Below, in pieces: positions 1-8,315 of a stretch of 20,041 nucleotides of DNA. The stretch's first letter is position 1, and each line of letters begins with the position of its first letter. Source of the stretch: CAZMRW01 sp964568805 (lineage in GTDB: Bacteria; Pseudomonadota; Gammaproteobacteria; Methylococcales; Methylomonadaceae). The stretch is taken from the NCBI GenBank assembly GCA_964568805.1, contig CAZMRW010000081.1, forward strand, positions 1 through 20,041. The letters run 5' to 3'. Both the position numbers and the translations under genes were made by a program. Under the pieces are notes generated by a model. That model was given only the letters and a program-made list of their open reading frames with translations. It did not search any database and was not told the DNA's origin.

Positions 1-492
1 TTTAATAAAAAACAACGCAATGACTGGAGATTACGCATAAAATCATTTCTTTAATGAGTCTGAAAAGTATGAGCGCAAGAAATTCAAGCCGTCGCTCTGC
101 CGCTTTGCCGAAAAGTTTCGCAGCAACCGTCAACCATTTAGCCATGCATCCGTTGAAACAAATCAGTCTATTTTTATAATAAATCGGCGGCAGACCCTAA
201 CGCCAACGCTGATAATTCCTCCTTGTAATTCCGGAAAATGAAATAAAATGAGACTTGCATCACATTACGGGTATTTACTCCGCGCCTGGAGCAATCAGCC
301 GACCTGATTAGCGTTAGCGAACGTGCACTAAGAAGATTTCGGATTTCATCATAGCAAGTCAAAAAGTGAACAGATCACATGCTCTGTAGTAATGACACAT
401 GTCCGCTGGTAAACTAACCCAGGCCGCAAGACGTTATGGATTCGATTTTGCTGCGCGGCAATTCCATACAATAAGTTTCGGGTGAAATTTTG
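1..492. other. Leader region upstream of the lipid-transport operon, no convincing gene
   Basis: I see no recognisable gene here. A 41-codon plus-strand frame (54-179, starting MSLKSMSARN) and a 62-codon minus-strand frame (174-362) are open, but neither has a clear SD or a recognisable product. A TACAAT hexamer at 467-472 could be a -10 box for the operon, but no good -35 box lies at the right distance. The gap probably holds the operon promoter. Confidence 0.5.
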
Positions 493-1644
493 ATGAGAGC
501 TGCGGACATACATGATTTATCGGGCGATATCAGTCTTGAGCGCATCGAGGCAAGCACCTTAGTCATGAGACTGACCGGCGACTGGATTCAGGGAGCTACA
601 ATTAAGCCGGTAGAGCAAGTGCTTGCCAAACTGGGTGATTCGCAACCTTTCCACCGACTTTTGTTGCAAGCGGCCGACCTCAACAAATGGGATAGCAGAT
701 TGCCTACTTATCTCCTCAAAGTCCTCGATTACTGTCAAGCCAACAACATCCAGGCCGATGTGTCAGGCCTTCCGGAAGGTGTTCAAGGCCTGCTCAAACT
801 GGCTCGGGCGGTACCGGAACGGGCAGACGCACGACGTACGGTAGAGCAGGCATCGATGCTGGAGACAATTGGCAAGGCTGTAATAAATGGTCTGAAAGAC
901 ACAAAAGGACTCATCGCCTTTATCGGCGAAACCGTGCTGGCAGGTTTTGCGCTGATGCGGGGCAGGGCGCGGTTTCGTGCCGGCGATTTGTTGTTATGCA
1001 TACAGGAAGCAGGACCGGGCGCTCTAGCCATCGTGACCTTGATCAGTGTACTGGTGGGACTGATTTTGGCTTTCGTCGGCGCCGTGCAGTTGGCGATGTT
1101 TGGCGCGCAGATTTTTATTGCCGATCTGGTCGGCTTGGGAACGGTGCGCGAAATGGGCGCATTGATGACCGCGGTCATCATGTCCGGGCGAACCGGAGCG
1201 GCTTATGCCGCGCAATTGGGCACGATGAATGTCAACAGCGAGATTGATGCACTCAAAACCATGGGCATCTCGCCAATGCAGTTTCTGGTGTTGCCGAGGA
1301 TGCTGGCGTTAATCCTGATGCTGCCCTTACTCTGTCTCTATGCCGACCTGATGGGCATTCTCGGCGGAGCGCTGGTGACCATCAGCGCCTTCGATGTGTC
1401 GCTGCTCCAATACTATAACGAAACCCGGAAGGCCGTGCATCTTCCCGATTTCGCCATCGGTTTGTTCAAGAGTCTGGTATTCGCCGTGCTGATTGCGACA
1501 GCCGGCTGCATGCGCGGGATGCAATGCGGACGCAGCGCCTCGGCTGTCGGGGATGCCGCAACGGCGGCTGTGGTCAACAGCATTGTCTATATTGTGGTGG
1601 CCGACTCGGTCATTACTTTAATCTGCAATCGGCTCGGCATTTGA
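493..1644 (+). CDS. mlaE: MlaE-family lipid ABC transporter permease with N-terminal STAS domain
   Basis: This is the inner-membrane permease of an MCE-type phospholipid transporter. Residues about 5-110 look like a STAS/MlaB-type cytoplasmic domain. Residues about 150-383 form the MlaE domain, with hydrophobic segments and the family's conserved loop (GTVREMGALMTAVIMSGRTG followed by LGTMNV and EIDAL). The N-terminal fusion would supply the MlaB function in cis, and no separate mlaB is seen in the window. The frame opens at TTG 490, but ATG 493 sits 7 nt after GGGTGA (480-485) and is preferred, giving 383 aa. It is the first gene of the operon and ends 19 bp before the ATPase gene. The family is clear. 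The exact cargo (phospholipid or another lipid) is inferred from the family. Confidence 0.93.
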   Translation: MRAADIHDLSGDISLERIEASTLVMRLTGDWIQGATIKPVEQVLAKLGDSQPFHRLLLQAADLNKWDSRLPTYLLKVLDYCQANNIQADVSGLPEGVQGLLKLARAVPERADARRTVEQASMLETIGKAVINGLKDTKGLIAFIGETVLAGFALMRGRARFRAGDLLLCIQEAGPGALAIVTLISVLVGLILAFVGAVQLAMFGAQIFIADLVGLGTVREMGALMTAVIMSGRTGAAYAAQLGTMNVNSEIDALKTMGISPMQFLVLPRMLALILMLPLLCLYADLMGILGGALVTISAFDVSLLQYYNETRKAVHLPDFAIGLFKSLVFAVLIATAGCMRGMQCGRSASAVGDAATAAVVNSIVYIVVADSVITLICNRLGI

Positions 1645-1663
1645 GCGCTGTCTGGATGTAATC

Positions 1664-2431
1664 ATGAAGACGCCTCATATCACGGTAACCGATTTAACGA
1701 TGGCTTACGGCGATTTTCTGATTCAACGCGATTTGAATTTTACGATAGACCGCGGCGATGTGTTCATCATCATGGGCGGCAGCGGCTGCGGAAAAAGCAC
1801 CCTGCTGAGGCACCTGATCGGTTTGCAGCAACCCGCCAAAGGCGACGTCTTTTATGACGAAAAGAGTTTCTGGCATGCCGATGCCGATGAACGCGTGAAG
1901 ATGATGCGCAGAATTGGCGTGCTGTATCAGAGCGGCGCCCTGTTCAGTTCCCTGACCTTGGCCGAAAACATAGCCTTGCCGCTCGGCGAGTTTACCGATT
2001 TCAGCCAAGACGAAATCGCCGACATTATTTCGTACAAACTCGCTCTGGTGGGCCTGGCCGGGTTCGAAGAGTATTATCCTTCCGAGATCAGCGGGGGCAT
2101 GCAAAAACGTGCAGGCCTGGCCAGGGCGATGGCGCTCGACCCTGAAATACTGTTTTTCGACGAACCATCGGCCGGGCTCGATCCGGTCAGCGCCAGGCTT
2201 CTGGATGACCTCATCATCGGTTTGCGCGATACGCTGGGTACGACGATTGTAGTAGTGACCCACGAATTGGCGAGTATCTTCGCCATCGGCACCAACTCGG
2301 TGTTTCTGGATCCGGAAACCAAAACCATGCTGGCAACCGGTTCGCCGAAAACACTCCTGGCTGAATCCAATGACACCAAAATCATTCAATTTCTGACTCG
2401 AGGAGAAGGCCATGTCAATACAGCGGCTTAA
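1664..2431 (+). CDS. mlaF: MlaF-like ABC transporter ATP-binding protein
   Basis: This is the cytoplasmic ATPase that drives the MlaE permease. All ABC motifs are visible: Walker A GGSGCGKST (residues 38-46, K44), Q-loop Q89, signature ISGGMQKRAG (142-151), Walker B and D-loop in EILFFDEPSAGLDP (161-174, catalytic E167) and H-loop H200. The length of 255 aa is typical for a single-domain MlaF. The SD is weak (TGGATG). The gene lies 19 bp after the permease and 18 bp before the MCE gene, so all three are almost certainly co-transcribed. The gene looks intact. Confidence 0.95.
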   Translation: MKTPHITVTDLTMAYGDFLIQRDLNFTIDRGDVFIIMGGSGCGKSTLLRHLIGLQQPAKGDVFYDEKSFWHADADERVKMMRRIGVLYQSGALFSSLTLAENIALPLGEFTDFSQDEIADIISYKLALVGLAGFEEYYPSEISGGMQKRAGLARAMALDPEILFFDEPSAGLDPVSARLLDDLIIGLRDTLGTTIVVVTHELASIFAIGTNSVFLDPETKTMLATGSPKTLLAESNDTKIIQFLTRGEGHVNTAA

Positions 2432-2449
2432 TAGGGGGCAAAATAACTT

Positions 2450-3475
2450 ATGAGCAAGCCCATCAATCCACTGGCGATAGGAGGCTTCACCGTCGGTGCT
2501 TTGGCGCTGCTGGTCGCCGGATTACTTATGTTCGGCGGAGACCAGTTTTTTAAATCAGACAAAGCCCCCTTCGTCATCTTTTTTGATTCCTCGCTCAACG
2601 GACTTGAGATAGGCGCCCCTGTAAAAATGCAGGGAGTCAAGATCGGATCGGTAACGGAAATTGTCCTGCAAATCGATCCGAAAACGGGCAAGGCAGTCAA
2701 ACCGGTGGTTGTGGAAATCGATCGCAACAACTTCGTCATTATGAATGGACAACCTTTTGCGAAAGCAATGACTCGTAAGGAGGCGATAGCAAACCGGGAC
2801 AAACTCGTCGCCGCAGGCTTCCGAGCACGTCTCGAGACGCAAAGTTTACTAACGGGCTTGCTTTATGTCGATCTGGATCTGCATCCTGAAAACCCCCCGA
2901 TGTATACAGGATTCAAATATCATGGCTTAACGGAACTGCCCGCCATCCCGACAACCGCCGAAGAGATCCTCAATATTGCCGAGGAAATGGCGAAGAAATT
3001 GCGCGCGTTGCCGCTGGATCAAATAGTCCTGGATTTATCAGAAAGTTTAAAAGAAATCAAAATCCTGTTGTCTTCTGATGACCTCAGGAAATCCAGAGTT
3101 GCTCTGGCCAAATCCCTTGAAGGCATGGAGCTTACAATCAGCACGCTGAATCGCAGTCTTGAACCGATGCTCAAGGATACGAACAGGACCATCCACGATA
3201 CCAACTTATTGATGCAGGATACAAGAGCGATGGTTCGGGATGTGCATCACGACATCAAGCCCATTCTGATATCGGCCGACAAGGCCTTATTAGCTGCAAC
3301 CGCCGCCTTGAACAAGACTCAGGATTCGATGGCGGAAGTCGGCGATGCGATCGGACCTGATTCGGCCTTTAATGAAACGCTTGAATCGCTCAAGGATGCC
3401 TCGCGCTCGATCAAGGAGCTAACCGATTATCTGGAGCGTCACCCGGAGTCGTTGATTTCCGGCAAGGATAATTAA
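2450..3475 (+). CDS. mlaD: MCE-domain protein, MlaD-like periplasmic lipid-binding subunit
   Basis: This is a substrate-binding subunit anchored in the inner membrane and projecting into the periplasm. Residues about 9-28 form one transmembrane helix. A single MCE domain follows (about 40-140), with the typical core NGLEIGAPVKMQGVKIGSV. Residues about 165-330 are rich in heptad-like Leu/Ile/Met and charged residues, which suggests a helical or coiled-coil tail. In MCE proteins such tails form the hydrophobic channel or reach toward the outer membrane. At 341 aa it is longer than E. coli MlaD and has one MCE domain, unlike multi-MCE PqiB or YebT. A purine-rich AGGGGG lies about 12 nt upstream of the ATG. 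It is the third gene of the operon. Confidence 0.93.
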   Translation: MSKPINPLAIGGFTVGALALLVAGLLMFGGDQFFKSDKAPFVIFFDSSLNGLEIGAPVKMQGVKIGSVTEIVLQIDPKTGKAVKPVVVEIDRNNFVIMNGQPFAKAMTRKEAIANRDKLVAAGFRARLETQSLLTGLLYVDLDLHPENPPMYTGFKYHGLTELPAIPTTAEEILNIAEEMAKKLRALPLDQIVLDLSESLKEIKILLSSDDLRKSRVALAKSLEGMELTISTLNRSLEPMLKDTNRTIHDTNLLMQDTRAMVRDVHHDIKPILISADKALLAATAALNKTQDSMAEVGDAIGPDSAFNETLESLKDASRSIKELTDYLERHPESLISGKDN

Positions 3476-3482
3476 TATACCT

Positions 3483-3574
3483 TTCGCACTTCAAATTTCG
3501 GCATTATGCTCCCTCTCCCATATTGGGAGAGGGCTGGGGTGAGGGTTTAATAAAACCGTAATTTGATGTGCGAA
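3483..3574. repeat. MITE-like palindromic repeat with imperfect terminal inverted repeats
   Basis: Outer arms of 19 nt (3483-3501 and 3556-3574) are inverted copies with two mismatches, as in TTCGCACTTCAAATTTCGG. Between them lies a perfect hairpin: CCCTCTCCCA (3511-3520), TAT, TGGGAGAGGG (3524-3533), followed by CTGGGGTGAGGG. From general knowledge, CCCTCTCCC/GGGAGAGGGCTGGGGTGAGGG cores are dispersed repeats in many proteobacterial genomes, often mistranslated as PSPQPSP peptides. No target-site duplication is obvious and no T-run follows the hairpin, so a mobile or REP-like repeat fits better than an intrinsic terminator. It sits between the MCE gene and the lipoprotein gene. Confidence 0.75.
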
Positions 3575-3678
3575 CACTATAACTGCACCTATTTGCCTTA
3601 GTCATGGCAATGGACATGTAAAATAGGGATAGTCTGATTATTTGTAAAACACCAGAACAGCACAATAGGATGTCGATC

Positions 3679-4302
3679 ATGCAAGCTAACCGGCTCATTT
3701 ATTTTTCACTCTTATCATTCCTGCTCGTGCCACTGACAGGATGCATTGGGGGATCGACGCCTCCTGCGCAATTCTATCTGCTCGAACCGATCAGCGAGGG
3801 CGCAAGCAGTGCCTCCGGCATTTCAACAAAGCCAATGATTGCGCTGGGTCCGGTACGGATTCCCCGCTACATCGATCGACCGCAAATCGTGACCGCATCC
3901 GGCAAAAATGCCTATCAATTGAACGAATTCAACCGGTGGGCCGAGTCCCTTGACGACAATATCAGCCGTGTCCTGGCGCAAAATCTGTCGCGGCTGGCGC
4001 CGGTCGATGTCGTCCTTGCCAATGCCTCGAACCGGGCCAGACAGGCGCAGCTGCGCGTATCGGTGAATATCCTGGAGTTCCATGTGAACCCGCAGGGGCA
4101 GGCCGGTTTGAACGCACAATGGCAGATTTTTCATGGCGAGGACATAATAGTGAATAAGCAGGTATCGTACCGCTCGCCGGCATCGACCACCGACTATCCT
4201 GTCATGGTTCAGACACTCAATGACTGCCTGAACCGTATGAGCCGCGAGTTGGCGGCATCGCTGCTGCAGGCGCTGGAAAATGAAAACAAGCTAACACGAT
4301 GA
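3679..4302 (+). CDS. PqiC-type ABC transport auxiliary lipoprotein (DUF330 family)
   Basis: This is a predicted lipoprotein partner of the MCE transporter. A signal peptide ends in the lipobox LTGC (lipidated C22), and the mature part opens with PPAQFYLLEPIS. The segment GPVRIPRYIDRPQIV and the following EFNRWAESL match the ABC_trans_aux/PqiC family pattern. Related proteins sit at the outer membrane and receive or pass lipid from MCE assemblies. The frame has an ATG at 3670, but ATG 3679 is 8 nt after AGGA (3667-3670) and is preferred, giving 207 aa. It follows the MCE gene after 203 bp that contain the repeat at 3483-3574, so it may have its own promoter or be read through. No MlaC-type soluble carrier is seen in the window. 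Confidence 0.88.
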   Translation: MQANRLIYFSLLSFLLVPLTGCIGGSTPPAQFYLLEPISEGASSASGISTKPMIALGPVRIPRYIDRPQIVTASGKNAYQLNEFNRWAESLDDNISRVLAQNLSRLAPVDVVLANASNRARQAQLRVSVNILEFHVNPQGQAGLNAQWQIFHGEDIIVNKQVSYRSPASTTDYPVMVQTLNDCLNRMSRELAASLLQALENENKLTR

Positions 4303-4423
4303 ACCATTGAAGGACACGGATCAAGGTACGCAAGACTCGCATCAGATCTTCGTTCTCGAGAATGTAATAATGGCGCAGAGTCTTGTAGCGCCAACTACCA
4401 ATGAGATAATGGCACGCCGCAGC

Positions 4424-4450
4424 CGAGACAGGACTTATCCGGCTGTCTCG
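4424..4450. other. Hairpin at the convergent ends of the lipoprotein and AI-2E genes
   Basis: CGAGACAG (4424-4431) and CTGTCTCG (4443-4450) form a perfect 8-bp stem around an 11-nt loop that contains the minus-strand stop codon (4435-4437). It lies between converging genes, but no T-run follows on either strand, so intrinsic termination is uncertain. Confidence 0.3.
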
Positions 4451-5553
4451 CTGCCTATCTTTTCTCCATTTTCGTCATATACCCAAGCCATGAACAATTG
4501 GTAACCCAGGGCCAACATTACCGAACCCAGAAACAAACCGATAATGCCACCAGTCGCCATGCCGCCCAACGCGCCCAATAGAATCACCGGCATGGGGGCA
4601 TCCACGCCACGGCCTAACATCAGGGGTTTGAGGATATTGTCAGCCGACCCGGCAACCAGGGTATAAACAGCAAACATGACCGCCACCGTGGTGGAATCAT
4701 TGGTGGAAAACACATATATGATGGTCCCCAGTGAAATAATAACGGGAGGAATTTGCATGATGCCTAACAACAAGACCAATAAAGCCCAAATACCGGCGGC
4801 GGGAATGCCCACCATGATAAATCCGGCTCCAAGCAAAAGGGCTTGAATGCAGGCTATGCCGATGACGCCTTGCGCCACGGCACGGATGGTTGCCGTCGAA
4901 AGCGCAACCAAGGCTTCCCCTTTCTCGGCACCGGCCATCCGCTTGGCAATCGCCTTTGCCGCCGCATGGCCGGATGCGCCGTAGGCCATCCATATCCCGG
5001 CAAGCACCAAGGCAACCAAAAACATCAAAATGCCAGTGCCGGCGCTGGCAGCAAAGCCTAAAAGGTGTTTGGTGACTACGGCAATTTTGGGTTCGTATTT
5101 CGCTACCACTGCGCCCAGGTCCGTATGAGCAGAAGACCATAAGTCATATAACTTTCCTCCAATGACCGGCCAACCGGCGACCGATTCACTGGGAGCAGGC
5201 ACTTGCAAGGTCCCGCTTTGGACTTGTTTTACCAAATCAGTTGTTGAATCCGCGAAAGAAAAGACCAATAAGGTCGAGGGGATTAATACGCCCAGCAGTA
5301 TCACCCCCACCAAGGCCGTTGCGGCACGACCATCCCTGCCGCCCATTTTGCGCGCGATTAAGCCATGAAGGGGGTATAAAGCCACGGCCAAGATCACCGA
5401 CCATAATATCAAGCCGATAAACGGTTGGAATATTTGATAGCAACGCACGACCAAAAAACCGATCAATCCGACGCGGATAAATAAATCGATCAATTTGCGC
5501 GAGATAAGCTTGTCAAGAGTCTTATCGGATAATAAATTCTTTTCATTGTTCAT
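4435..5553 (-). CDS. AI-2E family transporter (PerM/TqsA type)
   Basis: This is a polytopic inner-membrane protein of 372 aa, with hydrophobic stretches through most of its length and the family's C-terminal pattern: LLGIMQIPPVIISLGTIIYV, then PLMLGRG and PVILLGALGGM-(A)TGGIIGLFLG. Members include E. coli TqsA (autoinducer-2 export) and PerM, and some family members are cation antiporters. The substrate therefore cannot be read from sequence. The ATG at 5553 is preceded by GGGAG with an 8-nt spacer. It converges on the lipoprotein gene and stands 65 bp from the next minus-strand gene end. The gene looks intact. Confidence 0.92.
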   Translation of the reverse strand: MNNEKNLLSDKTLDKLISRKLIDLFIRVGLIGFLVVRCYQIFQPFIGLILWSVILAVALYPLHGLIARKMGGRDGRAATALVGVILLGVLIPSTLLVFSFADSTTDLVKQVQSGTLQVPAPSESVAGWPVIGGKLYDLWSSAHTDLGAVVAKYEPKIAVVTKHLLGFAASAGTGILMFLVALVLAGIWMAYGASGHAAAKAIAKRMAGAEKGEALVALSTATIRAVAQGVIGIACIQALLLGAGFIMVGIPAAGIWALLVLLLGIMQIPPVIISLGTIIYVFSTNDSTTVAVMFAVYTLVAGSADNILKPLMLGRGVDAPMPVILLGALGGMATGGIIGLFLGSVMLALGYQLFMAWVYDENGEKIGSETAG

Positions 5554-5618
5554 CAGCGAGGCTCCCGTCTATCATTCTGCAAATCAGGCAATTGAATTTT
5601 GATGTGTTCACCGCAACA

Positions 5619-6398
5619 TCAGCGGGGAAGCGTGCTCGTTGGCGGAGGAGCGTCCGTGCCGGAATAGAAATTATCAAAGGTTGGGGAGACACCCTCCGCT
5701 CTGTAACTCACGATGTGGACATAAGCAATCAAGCCGCTCCTGCCACTAGTATAGGTGCCATCCTCTGCCGCATAAATACGATCTTTATAGGTGGCTCCAT
5801 TCCACATCTTTATCGCTTTCCCCGTGCTATTATCGATGATTTGGCCCCAGAGAAAGCCCCCGGACGACCAGAACTTTAGCCGGTAATCGCCGGATGGATC
5901 GGGAGCCGGCAGCATTAAACGGCCCTGGCCGGTGGTCAGGAAGATGGGGAATTTGGTGCCGCCCATACTTTTAACAATCATCAGCTTGCGCGAAGCGGGA
6001 TTCCCATTCCTGTCGTTCCTCAGCAGCAAGGCGTAACCCTTGGGAAGAAAAAAAGACGGCACAGGTTCCTGCAGCCTCGCCAATAGCCCGATATCCTCTC
6101 CCCAATTGTAAGTCCAGTTCAGTAAATCTGCCTCGACATGGAATTTTGTATGAGCGGGCTCATTCATATTAATGCTGCCAATGCGGCCCGGACTGAAGAG
6201 ACTGCCCCAGGGAGACTCCATTTTATAAGCCACGCTGCCCGACTCCATGGGGAACGAGTACGTCCCGGGAATCGGATCGTAATGTATCCAGCCTTCGTCA
6301 TTTCCGTCGTTGAAATCGTCGAAGGTGGCGGCATGGGCAGCGGCAATGCCGCCGGCTAACGCCAGGAACGTAAGGAGGAATCTGAAGTTCAGTTTCAT
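5619..6398 (-). CDS. Secreted protein of unknown function, probable concanavalin-like beta-sandwich
   Basis: A clean Sec signal peptide (residues 1-23, MKLNFRFLLTFLALAGGIAAAHA-type with an AHA cleavage site) is followed by FDDFNDGNDEGW. The rest contains alternating hydrophobic strands, an aromatic-rich tail (YRLKFWSSGGFLWGQIID) and a closing FDNFYSG. This FxxF...W...FDNF layout is common in LamG/DUF1080-like jelly-roll domains that bind or process sugars, but I see no catalytic motif, so it may only bind. It ends in a short Pro/Thr tail (PPPTSTLPR). A weak AAGGT lies about 9 nt before the ATG. It is 23 bp from the end of the neighbouring minus-strand gene and may be co-transcribed with it. 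Confidence 0.72.
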   Translation of the reverse strand: MKLNFRFLLTFLALAGGIAAAHAATFDDFNDGNDEGWIHYDPIPGTYSFPMESGSVAYKMESPWGSLFSPGRIGSINMNEPAHTKFHVEADLLNWTYNWGEDIGLLARLQEPVPSFFLPKGYALLLRNDRNGNPASRKLMIVKSMGGTKFPIFLTTGQGRLMLPAPDPSGDYRLKFWSSGGFLWGQIIDNSTGKAIKMWNGATYKDRIYAAEDGTYTSGRSGLIAYVHIVSYRAEGVSPTFDNFYSGTDAPPPTSTLPR

Positions 6399-6421
6399 AA
6401 ATGACAGACCTTATTGATTCA

Positions 6422-6961
6422 TTAACAAAGCACGACCAGCAAAATCAGACCGGGGATTATACCCAAAATCAGGCCGACCACGATGGCGATGATCTCACCC
6501 GTCGAATAGCCGCATCCCACTTTGCCGACATTAACCTGAGCGGCGCGGTCATCATCAAGCCCTGCGAGCATCATGCCGGAGAATTCATCGGCGACTTGCT
6601 CCTGAGAGGATGCCACTAAAATACGCGATCGGGCATCGCTCAGTCGAGTTTCGGCAATACGCAGGCCATCGCTGAACGGCATGATGCTGCGCGCATTTTG
6701 AATGGCGTCGATGGCTTCGTCAGTGGGAGCAAGCGCCATTTGCCGAGCCTGAGCAACATTCTCTGCTGCGGCTATGTCATGTTTCAATTGGGTGATTTGC
6801 GGGTACTGGTCTGGTCCCAATGGGCAGGCGGACTCAATCAATTCCAAAGTACTCGCAGAAAGCGAGATATTTGCGAGCGCTGTTTGTGATTGAGTACCCA
6901 TAGACAGCACTGTGAGCGCGGAGACAATAAAGACTGACAAAACCTTTTTATTATTAGACAC
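6422..6961 (-). CDS. Small exported protein with C-terminal membrane segment, function unknown
   Basis: I do not recognise this protein. A signal peptide (MSNNKKVLSVFIVSALTVLS and a following ALA site) leads into a helical, Ala/Gln-rich middle (about residues 45-125, charged, with no cysteines after the first C). It ends with GCGYSTGEII and a strongly hydrophobic stretch of about 20 residues (IVVGLILGIIPGLILLVVL) before a final Cys. The open frame extends to a TTG at 6976, but the SD AGGAG (6969-6973) lies inside that extension. GTG 6961 is 7 nt downstream of it, so GTG is the likely start, giving 179 aa. The shape suggests a periplasmic helical protein held in a membrane by its C-terminal end. 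Confidence 0.72.
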   Translation of the reverse strand: MSNNKKVLSVFIVSALTVLSMGTQSQTALANISLSASTLELIESACPLGPDQYPQITQLKHDIAAAENVAQARQMALAPTDEAIDAIQNARSIMPFSDGLRIAETRLSDARSRILVASSQEQVADEFSGMMLAGLDDDRAAQVNVGKVGCGYSTGEIIAIVVGLILGIIPGLILLVVLC

Positions 6962-7064
6962 AATCCTTCTCCTCAAAAATTGGTGCAGCCGGGTAAGGCG
7001 GGCAAATGGCTTTAGCGTTTAGCCGCCTTTTGCCGATAAAATCGCTTGGCAGAAAACGCTTCTT

Positions 7065-8105
7065 TTAAAACAGAACCGTCCAGCCGCTGCGTGCCTGTTC
7101 TTTGGTATAGGACACGCCGTGATATTTAATCCCCACAGGGTTAAGCAGGGAAATAATGCCGCCGCTGTTACCCAACTGCGCACCCAGTCCATCCAGCCTC
7201 ACCACGCCGGTGGCTCCGGGACTCAGCACCAGATTGGTAATTTGCGATCGGTTCTTGTTTTTATCCGCGATAAACCAGCCTGACAAATCGATCATCCTTG
7301 GCGAAAGATTAATCAGCGTCACCGTTTCATGTCCGGCATCGTCTCCTTCCGGATTGACCAGTGCCGCTACGATCTGGACGCCGGATTCTATCTTCGGAGG
7401 AATGATCGCATCGCATTCGGGAAGTCGATGGCCGGTGATATCGTCCGAATGCCAGCATTGCGACTGAAAGGCCAGAAAAACCGCAACCCACTGTTCCGGC
7501 CAAATCTCTGTGCCGCCGGGTTCTGCCTGATCGATGCTCGGAAAGTGGAACAGTAGTCCGCCGTCCTGCCAAACGCCGTCATCTTTGACAAATCGCGCCT
7601 CATTGGCTTGATTCATGTGAATATCATGTATGCCGTTTCCGGGCAGGAATCCGAAATATTTGTCCTTTGCACCGTTTTCCGGTCCCCAGCGTTCGCCGAA
7701 CGCATAGATGCAAGCCCGCTCGTCGCCGATGGCGCGCAGCACATAAGCATCTAATTTTTCATTCAGATCGTTGTCAGGCCCCGGAATATTATGAGGTAGC
7801 GGACGCATCCGGCTTGGATCGAACAGATTGCCTCGGATATAATCAAGCGCCATGTTGTTCAGCCCATTATCCAGTGGGGTAAAACCGCTTTCCAGATTTT
7901 TAAGCTTGTCCAGGACAGGATGATCAAAGTCATCGACAATCAGGTATAGAAGTTCCGACGGCGCAAGATTCGATTTAACGTTAACGGCAATACGATAGTC
8001 CGTCGACTCGTCGATCAGATGCACTTCATAATGCGGACTCGAACCTTGGCCGATGATTTTATTGATGGCTTTGCCTTTAAGAACGCCGTAATGTTTGAGT
8101 GGCAT
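7065..8105 (-). CDS. DUF2278 (YukJ-like) family protein with C-terminal lamin-tail-like domain
   Basis: Residues about 1-220 match DUF2278: an N-terminal MPLKHYGVLKGKA, then FDPSRMRPLPHNIPGPDNDL, GDERACIYAFGERWG and GIHDIHMNQ. Residues about 235-346 look like a lamin-tail/LTD Ig-like fold (VTLINLSPRMIDLSGWFIAD ... LGNSGGIISLLNPVG). No signal peptide is seen, so the protein is probably cytoplasmic, and its biochemical role is unknown. The frame runs back to 8156, but a perfect AGGAGG (8110-8115) lies 4 nt before ATG 8105, and the conserved family N-terminus also begins there. The protein is 346 aa. A TTGAAC/GTTCAA palindrome lies about 44 bp upstream. Confidence 0.85.
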   Translation of the reverse strand: MPLKHYGVLKGKAINKIIGQGSSPHYEVHLIDESTDYRIAVNVKSNLAPSELLYLIVDDFDHPVLDKLKNLESGFTPLDNGLNNMALDYIRGNLFDPSRMRPLPHNIPGPDNDLNEKLDAYVLRAIGDERACIYAFGERWGPENGAKDKYFGFLPGNGIHDIHMNQANEARFVKDDGVWQDGGLLFHFPSIDQAEPGGTEIWPEQWVAVFLAFQSQCWHSDDITGHRLPECDAIIPPKIESGVQIVAALVNPEGDDAGHETVTLINLSPRMIDLSGWFIADKNKNRSQITNLVLSPGATGVVRLDGLGAQLGNSGGIISLLNPVGIKYHGVSYTKEQARSGWTVLF

Positions 8106-8109
8106 GAAT

Positions 8110-8115
8110 CCTCCT
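8110..8115 (-). promoter_or_regulatory. Perfect Shine-Dalgarno that fixes the DUF2278 start
   Basis: The minus strand reads AGGAGG, 4 nt before ATG 8105. It rules out the longer frame that begins at 8156. Confidence 0.8.
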
Positions 8116-8148
8116 AAAGCGATGTGTTCGTTGCGGGAGAGGTCTAGC

Positions 8149-8166
8149 TTGAACACTGTTGTTCAA
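8149..8166. promoter_or_regulatory. Palindrome TTGAAC-N6-GTTCAA, candidate operator
   Basis: There are two perfect 6-bp inverted half-sites with a 6-nt spacer (ACTGTT), just upstream of the DUF2278 gene. The geometry suits a dimeric repressor, but no regulator is identified and the site was seen only once. Confidence 0.3.
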
Positions 8167-8315
8167 AGCTACATGATTTTCCTATCTAAATCGGTTTGCT
8201 CGGCTCAGGCTGCTCATGGATGACAAAACCACCAGGAGAACGTTTAAAGTGACCGAGCCGCCCTGTTTTTGGTTCAATCTTAATTATTGAATTTCTGTTC
8301 CCGTGCGGCTAATCG

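Noticed and set aside
174..362. 62-codon minus-strand ORF near the left end
   Set aside because: It has no SD, no signal peptide and no recognised product.
1694..2413. Long minus-strand frame (239 codons) opposite the MlaF gene
   Set aside because: It mirrors a gene with complete ABC motifs and has no recognisable product.
3511..3545. CCCTCTCCC hairpin as a CRISPR repeat or intrinsic terminator
   Set aside because: There is a single unit with no spacers and no T-run. It fits a dispersed palindromic repeat.
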